Origin: DAOOOW01 sp035387885
GTDB lineage: Bacteria; Patescibacteriota; Patescibacteriia; UBA2196
NCBI GenBank assembly: GCA_035387885.1
Contig: DAOOOW010000002.1
Coordinates: 9,171-73,170, forward strand
Length of the DNA stretch: 64,000 nucleotides
Reading direction: 5' to 3'
Both the position numbers and the translations under genes were made by a program. The stretch's first letter is position 1, and each line of letters opens with the position of its first letter. A model generated the notes under the pieces. It made no database searches. It worked only from the letters and a program-made list of their open reading frames with translations, and had not been told where the DNA came from. This document shows, piece after piece, positions 1 through 8,140 of the stretch.

Positions 1-1074
1 TGGGAAGCTTCTGGCCATCTAAAAAGTTTTGTTGACCCACTGGTTGAATGCAAGAAATGTCATCATCGTTTTAAAGCTGATGATTTGGCTGAAGAAATGA
101 AAAAATGTCCAGATTGTGCTGGAGAATTAACCGCGCCACGGATGTATAACACTTTAGTGCCAACCGAACTGGGAGTGATTGAGAGTGAAAAGACCAAAGC
201 CTATCTCAGGGGTGAAGCCTGCCAAACAATTTATTTGAATTATAAAAATGTTTTAAATTCTACACGTGGCTTAAAAATTCCTTTTGGTATTTGTCAAATT
301 GGCAAAGCTTTTCGCAATGAAGTTACTCCGGGTAATTTTCTTTTTCGCCAAAGAGAATTTGAACAATGGGATTTGCAATGGTTTTGTCATCCGGATGAAA
401 TGGCCAAGTGGTTTGCATATTGGAAAAACGAAAGAATGAATTGGTATCAAGCAATTTTTACGCATCCAGAAAATCTTGGTTTTTATGAACATGAAAAATT
501 AGCTCATTATGCTAAAAAAGCTTTTGATATAGAATATCTGGCTTCACCAATTGGCAAAGAAATGGAGGGCCTTCATTGGCGCGGGGATTGGGATTTATCT
601 AATCACGCTAAATTTTCTGGTGAAGATTTGAGTTATTTTGATGCAGAAAAAAATGAAAAATTTGTGCCCCACATTGTAGAAACTTCTGGCGGAGTTGATC
701 GCACATTTTTGTTTTTATTGCTTGACGCCTATACAGAAGAAGAGGGCAGAGTGGTTTTAAAATTAAATTACAAAATCGCACCATACAAAGTCGCAGTTTT
801 TCCGCTTTTAGCCAACAAACCTCAACTTGTTGAAAAAGCCAAAGAGATTTATAACAATTTAAAAAAAGAATTTAATGTCGCCTGGGACGAACGCGGTAAT
901 ATTGGCAAAAGATATTATTCTCAAGATGAAATTGGCACTCCATTTTGCGTCACCATTGATTTTGATTCTCTGGAAGACAAAAAAGTGACCATACGCGATA
1001 GAGACACCATGAAGCAAGAACGTGTTGCTGTAGAAGATTTACACAATTACTTAACAAAAGTATTGTCATCCTAA
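1..1074 (+). CDS. glyQS: Glycyl-tRNA synthetase, class II dimeric type (3' part)
   Basis: Charges tRNA-Gly with glycine in the cytoplasm. The frame is open from base 1, so the 5' end lies outside the window; the first in-frame ATG (85) is internal. The opening residues WEASGHLKSFVDPLVECKKC are typical of the single-chain (alpha2) bacterial/eukaryotic GlyRS, with a CxxC...CPDC zinc-type insertion. Motif 2 (AFRNEVTPG, around base 310-335) and motif 3 (TSGGVDR, around 682-702) are intact, and a C-terminal anticodon-binding domain (PYKVAVFPL onward) follows. The last codons run into a palindromic repeat that supplies the final residues and stop. Identification is secure; only the N-terminus is missing. 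Confidence 0.95.
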   Translation, partial: WEASGHLKSFVDPLVECKKCHHRFKADDLAEEMKKCPDCAGELTAPRMYNTLVPTELGVIESEKTKAYLRGEACQTIYLNYKNVLNSTRGLKIPFGICQIGKAFRNEVTPGNFLFRQREFEQWDLQWFCHPDEMAKWFAYWKNERMNWYQAIFTHPENLGFYEHEKLAHYAKKAFDIEYLASPIGKEMEGLHWRGDWDLSNHAKFSGEDLSYFDAEKNEKFVPHIVETSGGVDRTFLFLLLDAYTEEEGRVVLKLNYKIAPYKVAVFPLLANKPQLVEKAKEIYNNLKKEFNVAWDERGNIGKRYYSQDEIGTPFCVTIDFDSLEDKKVTIRDRDTMKQERVAVEDLHNYLTKVLSS

Positions 1075-1092
1075 ATTTGATTTAGGATCCAG
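1065..1092. repeat. Short palindromic element at the glyQS stop
   Basis: The stretch begins GTCATCCTAAA and ends TTTAGGATCCAG, an inverted repeat of the GTCATCC...GGATCCAG family seen many times in this window. It overlaps the last codons of glyQS, so the C-terminus of that protein is encoded by the repeat. Confidence 0.7.
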
Positions 1093-1098
1093 AAAATT

Positions 1099-1595
1099 AT
1101 GAAGAAAGCTTTATTGTCATTGATGTACAAAAGGGTTTTTTAAATCTTGCCACAAAAAATTTTCCAGTTAAAATTAAAAAGTATTTAGAACAAAATAAAC
1201 ATAAATTTGATTTAATTTTGTTTACTCAATATTTAAATCGACTCAATAGTCAATTTGTTAAATTTTTTAATTGGCGTGGCTTTATTGATAAAAAAGAAAA
1301 TGATTTATGTGAAGAAATTAAATCCTTTATTAGCAAAAATAATTTATTTAAGAAGTATACTTACGGCAGTTTTGTGGATGATAAATTATTAAAAATTTTA
1401 AAGAAAAATAAAATTGAAGAAGTGTATCTTGTGGGCATTGCTACAGAAAATTGTGTTTTAAATTTTGCTAGGGATGCTTTTGATAGGGGATTCAAAATTA
1501 CAGTTTTAAAAAACTACTGCTTAAGCGATTCTGATAAAAAATTACACAAAGCAGCTTTGAAAATTATTAAAAACAATATTGGGGAAGTCAAATAA
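1099..1595 (+). CDS. Isochorismatase-like cysteine hydrolase, frameshifted near its start
   Basis: Isochorismatase/nicotinamidase superfamily. From about base 1107 the frame reads FIVIDVQKGF (catalytic Asp) and later VGIATENCVLNFARDAF (catalytic Cys), with a Lys before YTYGSF as likely third triad member. No start codon exists in this frame upstream: an in-frame TAG lies at 1083. The ATG at 1099 begins MKKALL in another frame; adding one base near 1115-1117 would give MKKALLVIDVQKGF, the usual family N-terminus. About 165 residues, slightly short for the family. Either a genuine one-base deletion (pseudogene) or a sequencing error; if intact, substrate unknown. The next ATG in frame (1218) would lose the catalytic Asp and is an unlikely real start. 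Confidence 0.6.
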
Positions 1596-1600
1596 ATTTT

Positions 1601-2866
1601 ATGCAAAAATATACTTTAAAAAATAAAACCAGAGTAATTTTAACGCCACTTAAAGGCACCAAGGCAGTGACGATTTTGGTTTTATATGGCGTGGGTTCGC
1701 GTTATGAAAGTGAAGAATTGGCTGGCATGTCGCATTTTTTAGAACACATGATGTTTAAAGGTACAACTAAAAGACCAAACACTCTGGCCTTGTCCAAAGA
1801 ATTGGATCAAGTGGGGGCGCAATTTAATGCCTACACTGGTAAAGATCAAACAGGTTATTGGATTAAAGTTAATAGTGAACATTTAGATTTGGGTTTAGAT
1901 ATGCTTTCAGACATGCTCCATAATTCTAAATTTGACGCTGAAGAATTAAACAGAGAAAAAGGCACGATTATAGAAGAAATAAATATGTATGAAGATACTC
2001 CAGCCAGACACGTGGAGAGTTTGTTAGAAGAAATAGTTTTTAAAGGTAATACCTTGGCTCGTGATATTGCTGGTTCTAAAAAAACTGTCTCGTCTACTAC
2101 CAGAGAAAAAATGTTGGCCTATTGGCAAAAAAAATATAGTCCTCAAAGTTGCGTCATTAGTATTGCTGGTAAATTTAATCTTAATCAACTTAAAAAAAAT
2201 CTTGTTAAATATTTTGGCCAGGAAATGTCTCAGAGTAAAAAAAATAGTTTTGTTAAGTTCCGAGAATTTCAAAACAAACCGCAGCTTAAATTACAATACA
2301 AAAAAACAGAGCAAGTGCATCTTTCTTTTGGTTTTACTGGGCCGAAATTAGCTGATAAAGATTTAATGGCCACGCAACTTTTGTCAGTTATTTTAGGTGG
2401 TTCGATGAGTTCCAGATTATTTATCAATATTCGCGAACGCCATGGTCTTTGTTATTATATTCGCGCCAGTCATGATCCTGTGCAAGATACGGGAATTTTT
2501 AATATTTCCGCTGGTCTTGATAAAAAAAGAATATTTACCGCTATCGAATTAATCTTGGAAGAAATAAGAAAAACTAAAAATCAAGGTATTACACTCGAAG
2601 AATTGAGTAAAGCCAAAGAATTTTTAAAAGGCCATTTAATTTTAGAAATGGAAGATTCCAGTAGTGTTGCCGATTGGTATGGCCGGCAGGAATTAATGTT
2701 AAATAAAACTAAAACGCCAGAAGAAAAAATTAAACAATTAATGGCTGTTAAAAAAACCTTTATTGATGCTGTGGCCAAGAAAATTTTTCAAACCAGCAAA
2801 TTAAACCTGGCTTTAATTGGACCGTTTAAAAAGGAACAAGAATTTTTAAAATTACTTAAAATATAA
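1601..2866 (+). CDS. M16-family zinc metalloprotease
   Basis: Processing-peptidase/insulinase-type protease, 421 residues, one N-terminal catalytic M16 domain followed by the M16_C domain. The inverted zinc motif HxxEH is present as HFLEH (residues 45-49), and the third ligand is Glu126 in EEINMYEDTP, giving the family's 76-residue spacing. The C-terminal half has the typical GGSMSSRLF and RERHGLCYYI segments. There is no signal peptide, so it is probably cytoplasmic or membrane-associated. It follows the cysteine hydrolase by 5 nt, so the two may be co-transcribed. The exact substrate cannot be read from sequence. Confidence 0.92.
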   Translation: MQKYTLKNKTRVILTPLKGTKAVTILVLYGVGSRYESEELAGMSHFLEHMMFKGTTKRPNTLALSKELDQVGAQFNAYTGKDQTGYWIKVNSEHLDLGLDMLSDMLHNSKFDAEELNREKGTIIEEINMYEDTPARHVESLLEEIVFKGNTLARDIAGSKKTVSSTTREKMLAYWQKKYSPQSCVISIAGKFNLNQLKKNLVKYFGQEMSQSKKNSFVKFREFQNKPQLKLQYKKTEQVHLSFGFTGPKLADKDLMATQLLSVILGGSMSSRLFINIRERHGLCYYIRASHDPVQDTGIFNISAGLDKKRIFTAIELILEEIRKTKNQGITLEELSKAKEFLKGHLILEMEDSSSVADWYGRQELMLNKTKTPEEKIKQLMAVKKTFIDAVAKKIFQTSKLNLALIGPFKKEQEFLKLLKI

Positions 2867-2877
2867 CAAATACAATT

Positions 2878-2988
2878 CTTAATTTCTAATTTTGAATTTT
2901 AAAATAAATCTTAATTTTATAATTTTTAAAATTGAAATATTATAAAATTATTTCAAAATTCCAAAATTAAAAATTCAAAATTTTAATC
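2878..2988. repeat. AT-rich intergenic repeat (copy 1)
   Basis: An almost GC-free stretch that starts TTAATTTCTAATTTTGAATT and contains AAATTATTTCAAAATT. A closely similar stretch lies upstream of clpP (9590-9672). No gene is seen here. It may carry a promoter for the permease gene but no clear boxes stand out. Confidence 0.55.
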
Positions 2989-2990
2989 CT

Positions 2991-4016
2991 ATGTCTTCTC
3001 AAACCTCTATTTCTTACACCTCAATTTTCCGCGTGGTGGCCGTACTTTTAGCACTTTTTGTTGCCTATGTAATTCGCGATGTTATTGGGTTATTATTTGT
3101 AGCCATAGTCATTGCGGCGGCTTTGGATCCTTTTGTAGATTATTTGCAAAAACATAAAATTCCGCGCTCAGTTTCTATTTTAGTGATTTTTTTAATTACT
3201 TTGTCATTATTTAGTTTGGTGATTGTATTACTAATCCCACCCATTTCAGAACAAGTGGGACAATTAGCCAGAAACTTACCGGATTATTATGAAAAAGTGG
3301 CCTTAGGTTTTAATCGTTTAGGTTCTGATGGATCAGGCTCATCAGTCCCAGCAACTCTGCCGGACGCTCTTTCAAGTCTTAGTTCTAATTTGGCTGGTGC
3401 CACTGGTGGAGTGTTTACTACTTTAACAGGAATTTTTGGTGGTTTGATATCTCTGGTTTCTTTATTAGTGATTGTTTTTTATTTAATGGTCCAAGAAGAT
3501 GGTATTAAATATTATGTTAAACAAATTGTTCCAGAAAAATATAAAAAATATTCACTTGATTTATTTGATCGCATTCAAAATAAACTGGGTTTGTGGCTAA
3601 GAGGACAATTAATTTTGTGTTTGATGGTTGGTTTAGCAGTTTATATTGGTTTAACAATTTTAGGAGTTAAATATGCATTACTCTTGGGTTTTGTGGCAGC
3701 TATTACGGAAATAATACCTTATGTTGGTCCATTTATTGGGGCTATTCCAGGTGTCTTTATTGCTTTTTCAGATTCTCTAACGAAAGTTTTGTTGGTAGTT
3801 TTGGTATATTTTATTGTTCAACAACTAGAAAATAGTGTTTTGGTACCGAAAGTAATGCAAAAATCAGTGGGCTTGGATGCTGTGGTGGTTGTGGTGGCAA
3901 TTTTAGTTGGTGGTTCACTTGGCGGAATTGTAGGTGCCCTTTTAGCAGTACCAGTGGCAGTCATTGTTGAAGTTGTTGCTGTAGACTTTATTAATAAAAA
4001 ATATCCTCAAGCTTAA
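2991..4016 (+). CDS. AI-2E family transporter / PerM-like permease
   Basis: Integral membrane protein of 341 residues with about eight hydrophobic segments, in the AI-2 exporter-like (UPF0118, DUF20) family. Family features seen are the N-terminal VAVLLALFVAYVIRDV helix pair, the central FDRIQNKLGLWLRGQL amphipathic region and the C-terminal EIIPYVGPFIGAIPGV and QQLENSVLVPKVM motifs. Known members export autoinducer-2, Na+ or other small solutes; the substrate here is not predictable. It ends 1 nt before rsmI, so the two are likely co-transcribed. Confidence 0.9.
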   Translation: MSSQTSISYTSIFRVVAVLLALFVAYVIRDVIGLLFVAIVIAAALDPFVDYLQKHKIPRSVSILVIFLITLSLFSLVIVLLIPPISEQVGQLARNLPDYYEKVALGFNRLGSDGSGSSVPATLPDALSSLSSNLAGATGGVFTTLTGIFGGLISLVSLLVIVFYLMVQEDGIKYYVKQIVPEKYKKYSLDLFDRIQNKLGLWLRGQLILCLMVGLAVYIGLTILGVKYALLLGFVAAITEIIPYVGPFIGAIPGVFIAFSDSLTKVLLVVLVYFIVQQLENSVLVPKVMQKSVGLDAVVVVVAILVGGSLGGIVGALLAVPVAVIVEVVAVDFINKKYPQA

Positions 4017-4017
4017 T

Positions 4018-4827
4018 ATGTTATATATAGTCGCTACACCAATTGGCAATTTGGAAGACATAACATTGCGTGCGCTTAGAATTTTTAAGAGTGTTGATTA
4101 TATTTTATGTGAAGATACGCGCGTCACCAAAAAACTTTTAGATCATTATGAAATTTATCCTATCAAATCTTTGGTCAAAGACCAAAGTGCCAAGCAATTT
4201 GACAGGCTAAATAAAAAATTAATTAGTTATCATCAGCATAGTAGTGACAAAAAGATTCAGGAAATTCTTGAATTAATAAAAAATAATAATGTAGCATTAG
4301 TCACTGATGCTGGTACACCAGGTATTTCTGATCCGGGAAATAAATTGATTGCGCGTTTGGTAGAGACGAGGCATTGCCTCGTTTCTTCTAATACCAACAT
4401 TGTACCTGTCCCTGGCCCCTCGGCTTTAATTACCGCACTTTCTATTTCTGGTTTGCCAACTGATAAATTTATTTTTAAAGGTTTTGTGCCTCATAAAAAA
4501 GGCCGTGAAACTTTTTTGCGTCAGGTTTTAGATTCAGAAGAGACTGTGGTTTTTTATGAATCCTGTCATCGAATTTTAAAAACACTTTCCGCGCTATGTT
4601 ATCCGTCTTTTTGTCATTCCCGCGAAAGCGGGAATCCAGAAAAAGATAACTGGATCCCCGATCAAGTCAGGGATGACAAAAAAGAAAAACACCTTGTTGT
4701 CTGTCGTGAACTAACTAAAAAATTTGAAACTATTTATCGTGGCACTGCTAATGAAATTTTAGAACAAATAAAAAAGGACTTCCCGACGGGAAATCCTAAA
4801 GGCGAATTTGTCGTGATTAGTGGTTAA
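4018..4827 (+). CDS. rsmI: 16S rRNA (cytidine-1402-2'-O)-methyltransferase
   Basis: Methylates the 2'-OH of C1402 in the decoding centre of 16S rRNA using SAM. The tetrapyrrole-methylase fold motifs are clear: VATPIGNLEDITLRAL at the N-terminus, CEDTRVTKKLLDHY, VTDAGTPGISDPG and VPGPSALITALSISGLPTDKF. The 269-residue protein carries two or three in-frame palindromic insertions: around residues 116-122 (bases 4363-4385), at residues 199-220 (4613-4677, reading HSRESGNPEKDNWIPDQVRD) and a small one near 4780-4793. All lie between conserved blocks, so the enzyme could remain active. Confidence 0.93.
   Translation: MLYIVATPIGNLEDITLRALRIFKSVDYILCEDTRVTKKLLDHYEIYPIKSLVKDQSAKQFDRLNKKLISYHQHSSDKKIQEILELIKNNNVALVTDAGTPGISDPGNKLIARLVETRHCLVSSNTNIVPVPGPSALITALSISGLPTDKFIFKGFVPHKKGRETFLRQVLDSEETVVFYESCHRILKTLSALCYPSFCHSRESGNPEKDNWIPDQVRDDKKEKHLVVCRELTKKFETIYRGTANEILEQIKKDFPTGNPKGEFVVISG
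4363..4385. repeat. In-frame palindrome in rsmI (GAGACG...CGTTTC type)
   Basis: GAGACGAGGCA and TGCCTCGTTTC form an inverted repeat inside the coding sequence. It resembles the GAGACGCAA...TTGCGTCTC palindrome inside pheT at 46325-46346, so the two probably belong to one family. Confidence 0.55.
4613..4677. repeat. 65-bp palindromic element in frame within rsmI
   Basis: Begins GTCATTCCCGCGAAAGCGGG and ends GTCAGGGATGAC, so its outer ends are inverted copies and each half is itself a hairpin. It is read through as HSRESGNPEKDNWIPDQVRD. Similar GTCATTCCCGC...GCGGGAATCCAG repeats are widespread in other bacteria and often show up translated inside proteins. Confidence 0.85.
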
Positions 4828-4832
4828 AATTG

Positions 4833-5033
4833 TCACTTAATCACAAACGCAGAAATCAATTTGAAATATTGATTTAATATCAATAAACCCACCAAGATGC
4901 AAATAATACAAAACCCTTGAAAACCAATAATTGGTGGACGACCAAACTCTGTGGCTCTCTCGATGTTTTTATTAATAATTAAACCCGCTACTCCTAATAT
5001 CAAAAAAATAATGCCAAAAAAAAGATTCCACAT
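4833..5033 (-). CDS. Small membrane protein, unknown function
   Basis: 66 residues, starting MWNLFFGIIFLILGVAGLII. Two hydrophobic helices (residues about 3-20 and 40-58) flank a short loop, with the C-terminus ending in ISAFVIK. A longer reading from 5159 is open, but the start at 5033 is preceded by a perfect AGGAGG ribosome binding site and avoids overlap with the divergent metG, so it is preferred. The family is not recognised. It converges with rsmI and diverges from metG. Confidence 0.72.
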   Translation of the reverse strand: MWNLFFGIIFLILGVAGLIINKNIERATEFGRPPIIGFQGFCIICILVGLLILNQYFKLISAFVIK

Positions 5034-5075
5034 AGTTCCTCCTGTTGTTGGATTACGAAATTTTAAAACCTTTTT

Positions 5076-6518
5076 ATGTCTAATAAATTTTATCTTACCA
5101 CAACTCTGCCTTATGTCAATGCTGAACCACACATTGGTTTTGCTTTGGAAATTATTCAAGCCGATGTTCTAGCGCGCTGGCACAGATTTTTAGGTCAGGA
5201 AGTTTTTTTTAATACTGGCACAGATGAACATGGTTTGAAAATTTATCGTAAAGCTTTGGCAGAAAATAAAACTCCCCAAGATTATTGCAATGAATACGCC
5301 ACCAAATTTGATAATTTAAAAAGTGCTTTAAATTTAAGTTATAATAATTTTATCCGCACTACTGATGAACACCACACCAAGGCGGCCCAGGAGTTTTGGC
5401 AACGTTGCGAGAAAAATGGTGATATCTACAAAAAAAATTATAGCGTAAAATATTGTGTGGGTTGTGAACTAGAAAAAACCGAATCAGAACTGGTTAATAA
5501 CAAATGTCCAATTCATCCAAATTTAGACTTGGAATTAATTGCTGAAGAAAATTATTTTTTTAGTTTTTCCAAATATCAAGATAAACTTTTAGAATTATAT
5601 AAAAATAACCCAGAGTTTGTTGTGCCTACCCATCGCTTGCATGAAATAAAAAATTTTGTGGAGGGCGGTTTAGAAGATTTTAGTATTTCTCGATTGAAAG
5701 AAAAAATGCCATGGGGCATTTCTGTGCCAGGCGATGAAAACCATGTGATGTATGTTTGGTTTGACGCTTTGGTTAATTATATTTCCTGTCTGGGTTGGCC
5801 AGATGATGAAAAAAAGTTTAAAGAATTTTGGCCAGGAACGCAAGTGGCAGGCAAAGATAATTTACGTCAACAAACTGCCATGTGGCAAGCCATGTTAATG
5901 TCTGCTGGTTTACCAAATTCCAAACAAATTTTTATTCATGGTTTTATCACTGCTGGTGGAGAAAAAATGAGTAAATCACTTGGCAATGTGGTTAACCCTT
6001 TTGAGTTAGTTGAAAAATATGGCACTGATGCTATACGTTATTATCTTTTAGCAAAACTTCCACCATATGAAGATGGTGATTATACTGAAGAAAAATTTAA
6101 AGAAGCCTATACTGCTGACCTTTGCAACGGCCTTGGCAACCTTGTCTCGCGATTTTCTAATCTAATCGAAAAGAATAATCTTACTTTGCCATCCCGACGA
6201 AAGTCGGGATCCAGCAATATTGATGGTAATCAATTGTCAAAAACATTTTCCGACAAATTATCTCACTATAAATTCAATGAAGCCCTAGAAGTTCTCTGGG
6301 CCAAACTTCGTGCTTGTGATGAAACAATTACCAAAACAGAACCTTGGAAAATTAAAGATCAAGAAAAACTCAAAGAAATTTTAGAGCCTATTGCAGAGGA
6401 TATTTTAAATGTGGCCATTTTGCTCCAACCCTTTATGCCTAGTACGGCTGAAAAAATAATCAAGACTTTTACAGCAGAAAAAATTGTCAAAAGCGAACCA
6501 TTATTTCCAAGAATATAA
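5076..6518 (+). CDS. metG: Methionyl-tRNA synthetase
   Basis: Class I synthetase that charges initiator and elongator tRNA-Met. The HIGH-type motif is PHIG (residues 18-21) and the KMSKS loop is exact at residues 297-301. A CxxC...C zinc knot (CVGCELEKT...NNKCPIHP) marks the short-connective-peptide type. The 480-residue protein ends after the anticodon-binding helical domain and lacks the C-terminal EMAP/tRNA-binding domain that some MetRS carry. A palindrome at 6188-6214 is read in frame as PSRRKSGSS inside the alpha-helical domain. Confidence 0.96.
   Translation: MSNKFYLTTTLPYVNAEPHIGFALEIIQADVLARWHRFLGQEVFFNTGTDEHGLKIYRKALAENKTPQDYCNEYATKFDNLKSALNLSYNNFIRTTDEHHTKAAQEFWQRCEKNGDIYKKNYSVKYCVGCELEKTESELVNNKCPIHPNLDLELIAEENYFFSFSKYQDKLLELYKNNPEFVVPTHRLHEIKNFVEGGLEDFSISRLKEKMPWGISVPGDENHVMYVWFDALVNYISCLGWPDDEKKFKEFWPGTQVAGKDNLRQQTAMWQAMLMSAGLPNSKQIFIHGFITAGGEKMSKSLGNVVNPFELVEKYGTDAIRYYLLAKLPPYEDGDYTEEKFKEAYTADLCNGLGNLVSRFSNLIEKNNLTLPSRRKSGSSNIDGNQLSKTFSDKLSHYKFNEALEVLWAKLRACDETITKTEPWKIKDQEKLKEILEPIAEDILNVAILLQPFMPSTAEKIIKTFTAEKIVKSEPLFPRI
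6188..6214. repeat. In-frame palindrome in metG
   Basis: GCCATCCCGACGAAAGTCGG then GATCCAG: CCCGAC and GTCGGG form the stem, with the family's terminal ATCCAG. It lies at about residues 371-380 of MetRS, between domains. Confidence 0.75.
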
Positions 6519-6610
6519 TACGAATTATTACAAATTATTTGCGAATTATATTAATTGAATTTTATTCGCACAATTCGCAAATAATTCGCTAATAATTAGC
6601 ATAAAAACTT
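6519..6610. repeat. AT-rich GCGAATTATT-type intergenic repeat
   Basis: The gap after metG is filled with variants of AATTATTACAAATTATTTGC, AATTCGCAAATAATTCGC and TAATAATTAGCATA. Similar blocks occur at 14175-14264, 51200-51292, 52320-52371 and 56520-56590. No gene is seen. Confidence 0.55.
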
Positions 6611-7126
6611 ATGACCATTTTAGATTTCATTCTCATTATTATTCTTTTTTTCTTCACCTTTTCTGGCTTTTGGTTTGGTTTAATCCACACGCTTGGAGCG
6701 CTTGTTGGCACTATTGCTGGCGTTTTAATTGCTGGTCATTATTTTGAAACTGGCACCAGTTTAATTAGTCCCATATTTATGGGTAATACTAATTTGGCCA
6801 GAATTGTGGCTTTTATTTTAATTTTTATTATTGTCAATCGTTTGGTTGGTTTAGTTTTTTGGCTTATCAATAAATTGTTTAATGTCATTGCTATTATTCC
6901 ATTTTTAAAAACCATCAACCGTTTGGCTGGAGCAGTACTTGGTTTTTTAGAAGGTTCTTTGGTTTTAGGGGTAGTCATAATTATGATTGGTAAATTTCCT
7001 TTTGCAAATTTTATTATTCCAGCCATTGATGTTTCTAAAGTAGCTAAATATCTAATTTCTGTGGGCAAAATTCTCATGCCTCTTCTGCCAGAAATTGTTA
7101 AACATGCGCAATCATTTATTAAATAA
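6611..7126 (+). CDS. CvpA family membrane protein
   Basis: 171 residues with four hydrophobic helices. The N-terminus MTILDFILIIILFFFTFSGF is followed by GLIHTLGALVGTIAGV, and a later FLKTINRLAGAVLGFLEGSL matches the CvpA family pattern (D near the start, FxG/GxxR-G motifs). CvpA proteins are linked to colicin V production and envelope homeostasis in other bacteria; the job here is unknown. The start follows the AT-rich repeat, without a clear ribosome binding site. Confidence 0.82.
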   Translation: MTILDFILIIILFFFTFSGFWFGLIHTLGALVGTIAGVLIAGHYFETGTSLISPIFMGNTNLARIVAFILIFIIVNRLVGLVFWLINKLFNVIAIIPFLKTINRLAGAVLGFLEGSLVLGVVIIMIGKFPFANFIIPAIDVSKVAKYLISVGKILMPLLPEIVKHAQSFIK

Positions 7127-7136
7127 TTCGTTTACC

Positions 7137-7180
7137 CACCTGCGCTCCATGGCGACCAATTATCGCTCCGGCGGATAAAC
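7137..7180. repeat. Palindromic element, inverse copy of the one inside tatD
   Basis: Contains TGCGCTCCATGGCGACCAAT followed by TATCGCTCCGGCGG. This is nearly the reverse complement of 7764-7805, which lies inside the tatD coding sequence about 620 bp downstream. Confidence 0.75.
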
Positions 7181-7210
7181 TCCAGTTTTAAAATAATATT
7201 ATCTTAAAAA

Positions 7211-7300
7211 TAAGAACCTGCCCCTGCCTAGCCAGCAGGCAGTCGCCGTAGTCCAATTATGAAAATAGTTGTGATAGAAAATCGGCGAAGGCGGGCAAAG
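7211..7300. repeat. Composite palindromic repeat upstream of tatD
   Basis: Starts GAACCTGCCCCTGCCTAGCC with a CTGCC...GGCAG hairpin and ends CGGCGAAGGCGGGC. The shared GAACCTGCCC and GAAGGCGGG ends match the in-frame tatD element. It contains an ATG (7259) in frame with tatD that is probably not the real start. Confidence 0.6.
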
Positions 7301-7303
7301 ATT

Positions 7304-8137
7304 ATGCCACTAATCGATTCTCACTGCCATCTAAATTCTAAGGAATTTGAGAATAACTATAAAGAAATAATTGCCGATTGTCTTGAAAAAGAAATCGGTC
7401 TTCTTAACATTGGCGCGGATTTTGAAACCTCCAAACGCGCTGTAGAAATTGCTAGCGAGTATCCCAATAAACCAATTTACGCTTCTATTGGTATGCACCC
7501 AGAAAGCATTCAGGAAAATTTTGATGCTGAAAAATTTCAAAAATTAATTAACCCCAAAACCGTGGCTGTTGGTGAAATCGGTTTAGAATATTTTTTTGAT
7601 AATAAGCAGGAATTAAAGGAAAAACAACAAGAATTATTTAGACAACAATTAAATTTTGCCATAAAAAATAATTTACCAGTAATTTTACACGCCCGTGGTT
7701 CAAAATTAAATCCCTACGATGTATATGAGGACATGTTAGATATTTTAAAAAAACAGGAACCTGCCCGCCGGAGCGATAATTGGTCGCGATGGAGCGAAGG
7801 CGGGGAGAAGGGTGTCGTCCACTGTTTTAGCGCTAGCCAGGAAATCGCTCAAAAATTTCTTGATCTGGGTTTTTATATTGGCCTAACTGGTTTAATTACC
7901 TTTAAAAACAAATCAGTTGACAGTTTGCGCCAAACTGTTAAAATGATTCCTTTGGAGCGTCTTTTAGTGGAAACCGACACGCCATATATGACCCCAGAAC
8001 CACACAGGGGTGAGAAAAATTTGCCCCAATACACTGAATTTGTGGCCAGGAAACTAGCCGCAATAAAAGGTGTGAGTTATACAGAAATTTGTAAAATCAC
8101 CACAGAAAATTTTAAAAAATTGTTTTTAAAAAAATAA
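7304..8137 (+). CDS. tatD: TatD family metal-dependent hydrolase (DNase)
   Basis: TIM-barrel hydrolase of the amidohydrolase superfamily; family members are Mg-dependent 3'-5' exonucleases. The metal site is visible: DSHCHLN at residues 5-11, Glu in VAVGEIGLEYF, His in VILHARGS, His in VVHCFSAS and Asp in VETDTPYMTPEPHRG. Start 7304 is chosen over 7259 because DSHCHLN normally sits at the extreme N-terminus and the extra upstream codons are repeat-derived. Residues 154-168 (EPARRSDNWSRWSEG region) come from a palindromic element inserted in frame. 277 residues, normal length plus the insert. Confidence 0.93.
   Translation: MPLIDSHCHLNSKEFENNYKEIIADCLEKEIGLLNIGADFETSKRAVEIASEYPNKPIYASIGMHPESIQENFDAEKFQKLINPKTVAVGEIGLEYFFDNKQELKEKQQELFRQQLNFAIKNNLPVILHARGSKLNPYDVYEDMLDILKKQEPARRSDNWSRWSEGGEKGVVHCFSASQEIAQKFLDLGFYIGLTGLITFKNKSVDSLRQTVKMIPLERLLVETDTPYMTPEPHRGEKNLPQYTEFVARKLAAIKGVSYTEICKITTENFKKLFLKK
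7764..7805. repeat. In-frame palindromic element in tatD
   Basis: CCCGCCGGAGCGATAATTGG followed by TCGCGATGGAGCGAAGGCGG. It is a near-exact inverse copy of the intergenic element at 7137-7180. The ends CCCGCC and GGCGGG pair with each other. Confidence 0.8.
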
Positions 8138-8140
8138 TTT

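Noticed and set aside
4833..5159. 108-residue reading of the minus-strand small membrane protein
   Set aside because: The longer form overlaps the metG start; the perfect AGGAGG before codon 43 favours the 66-residue form.
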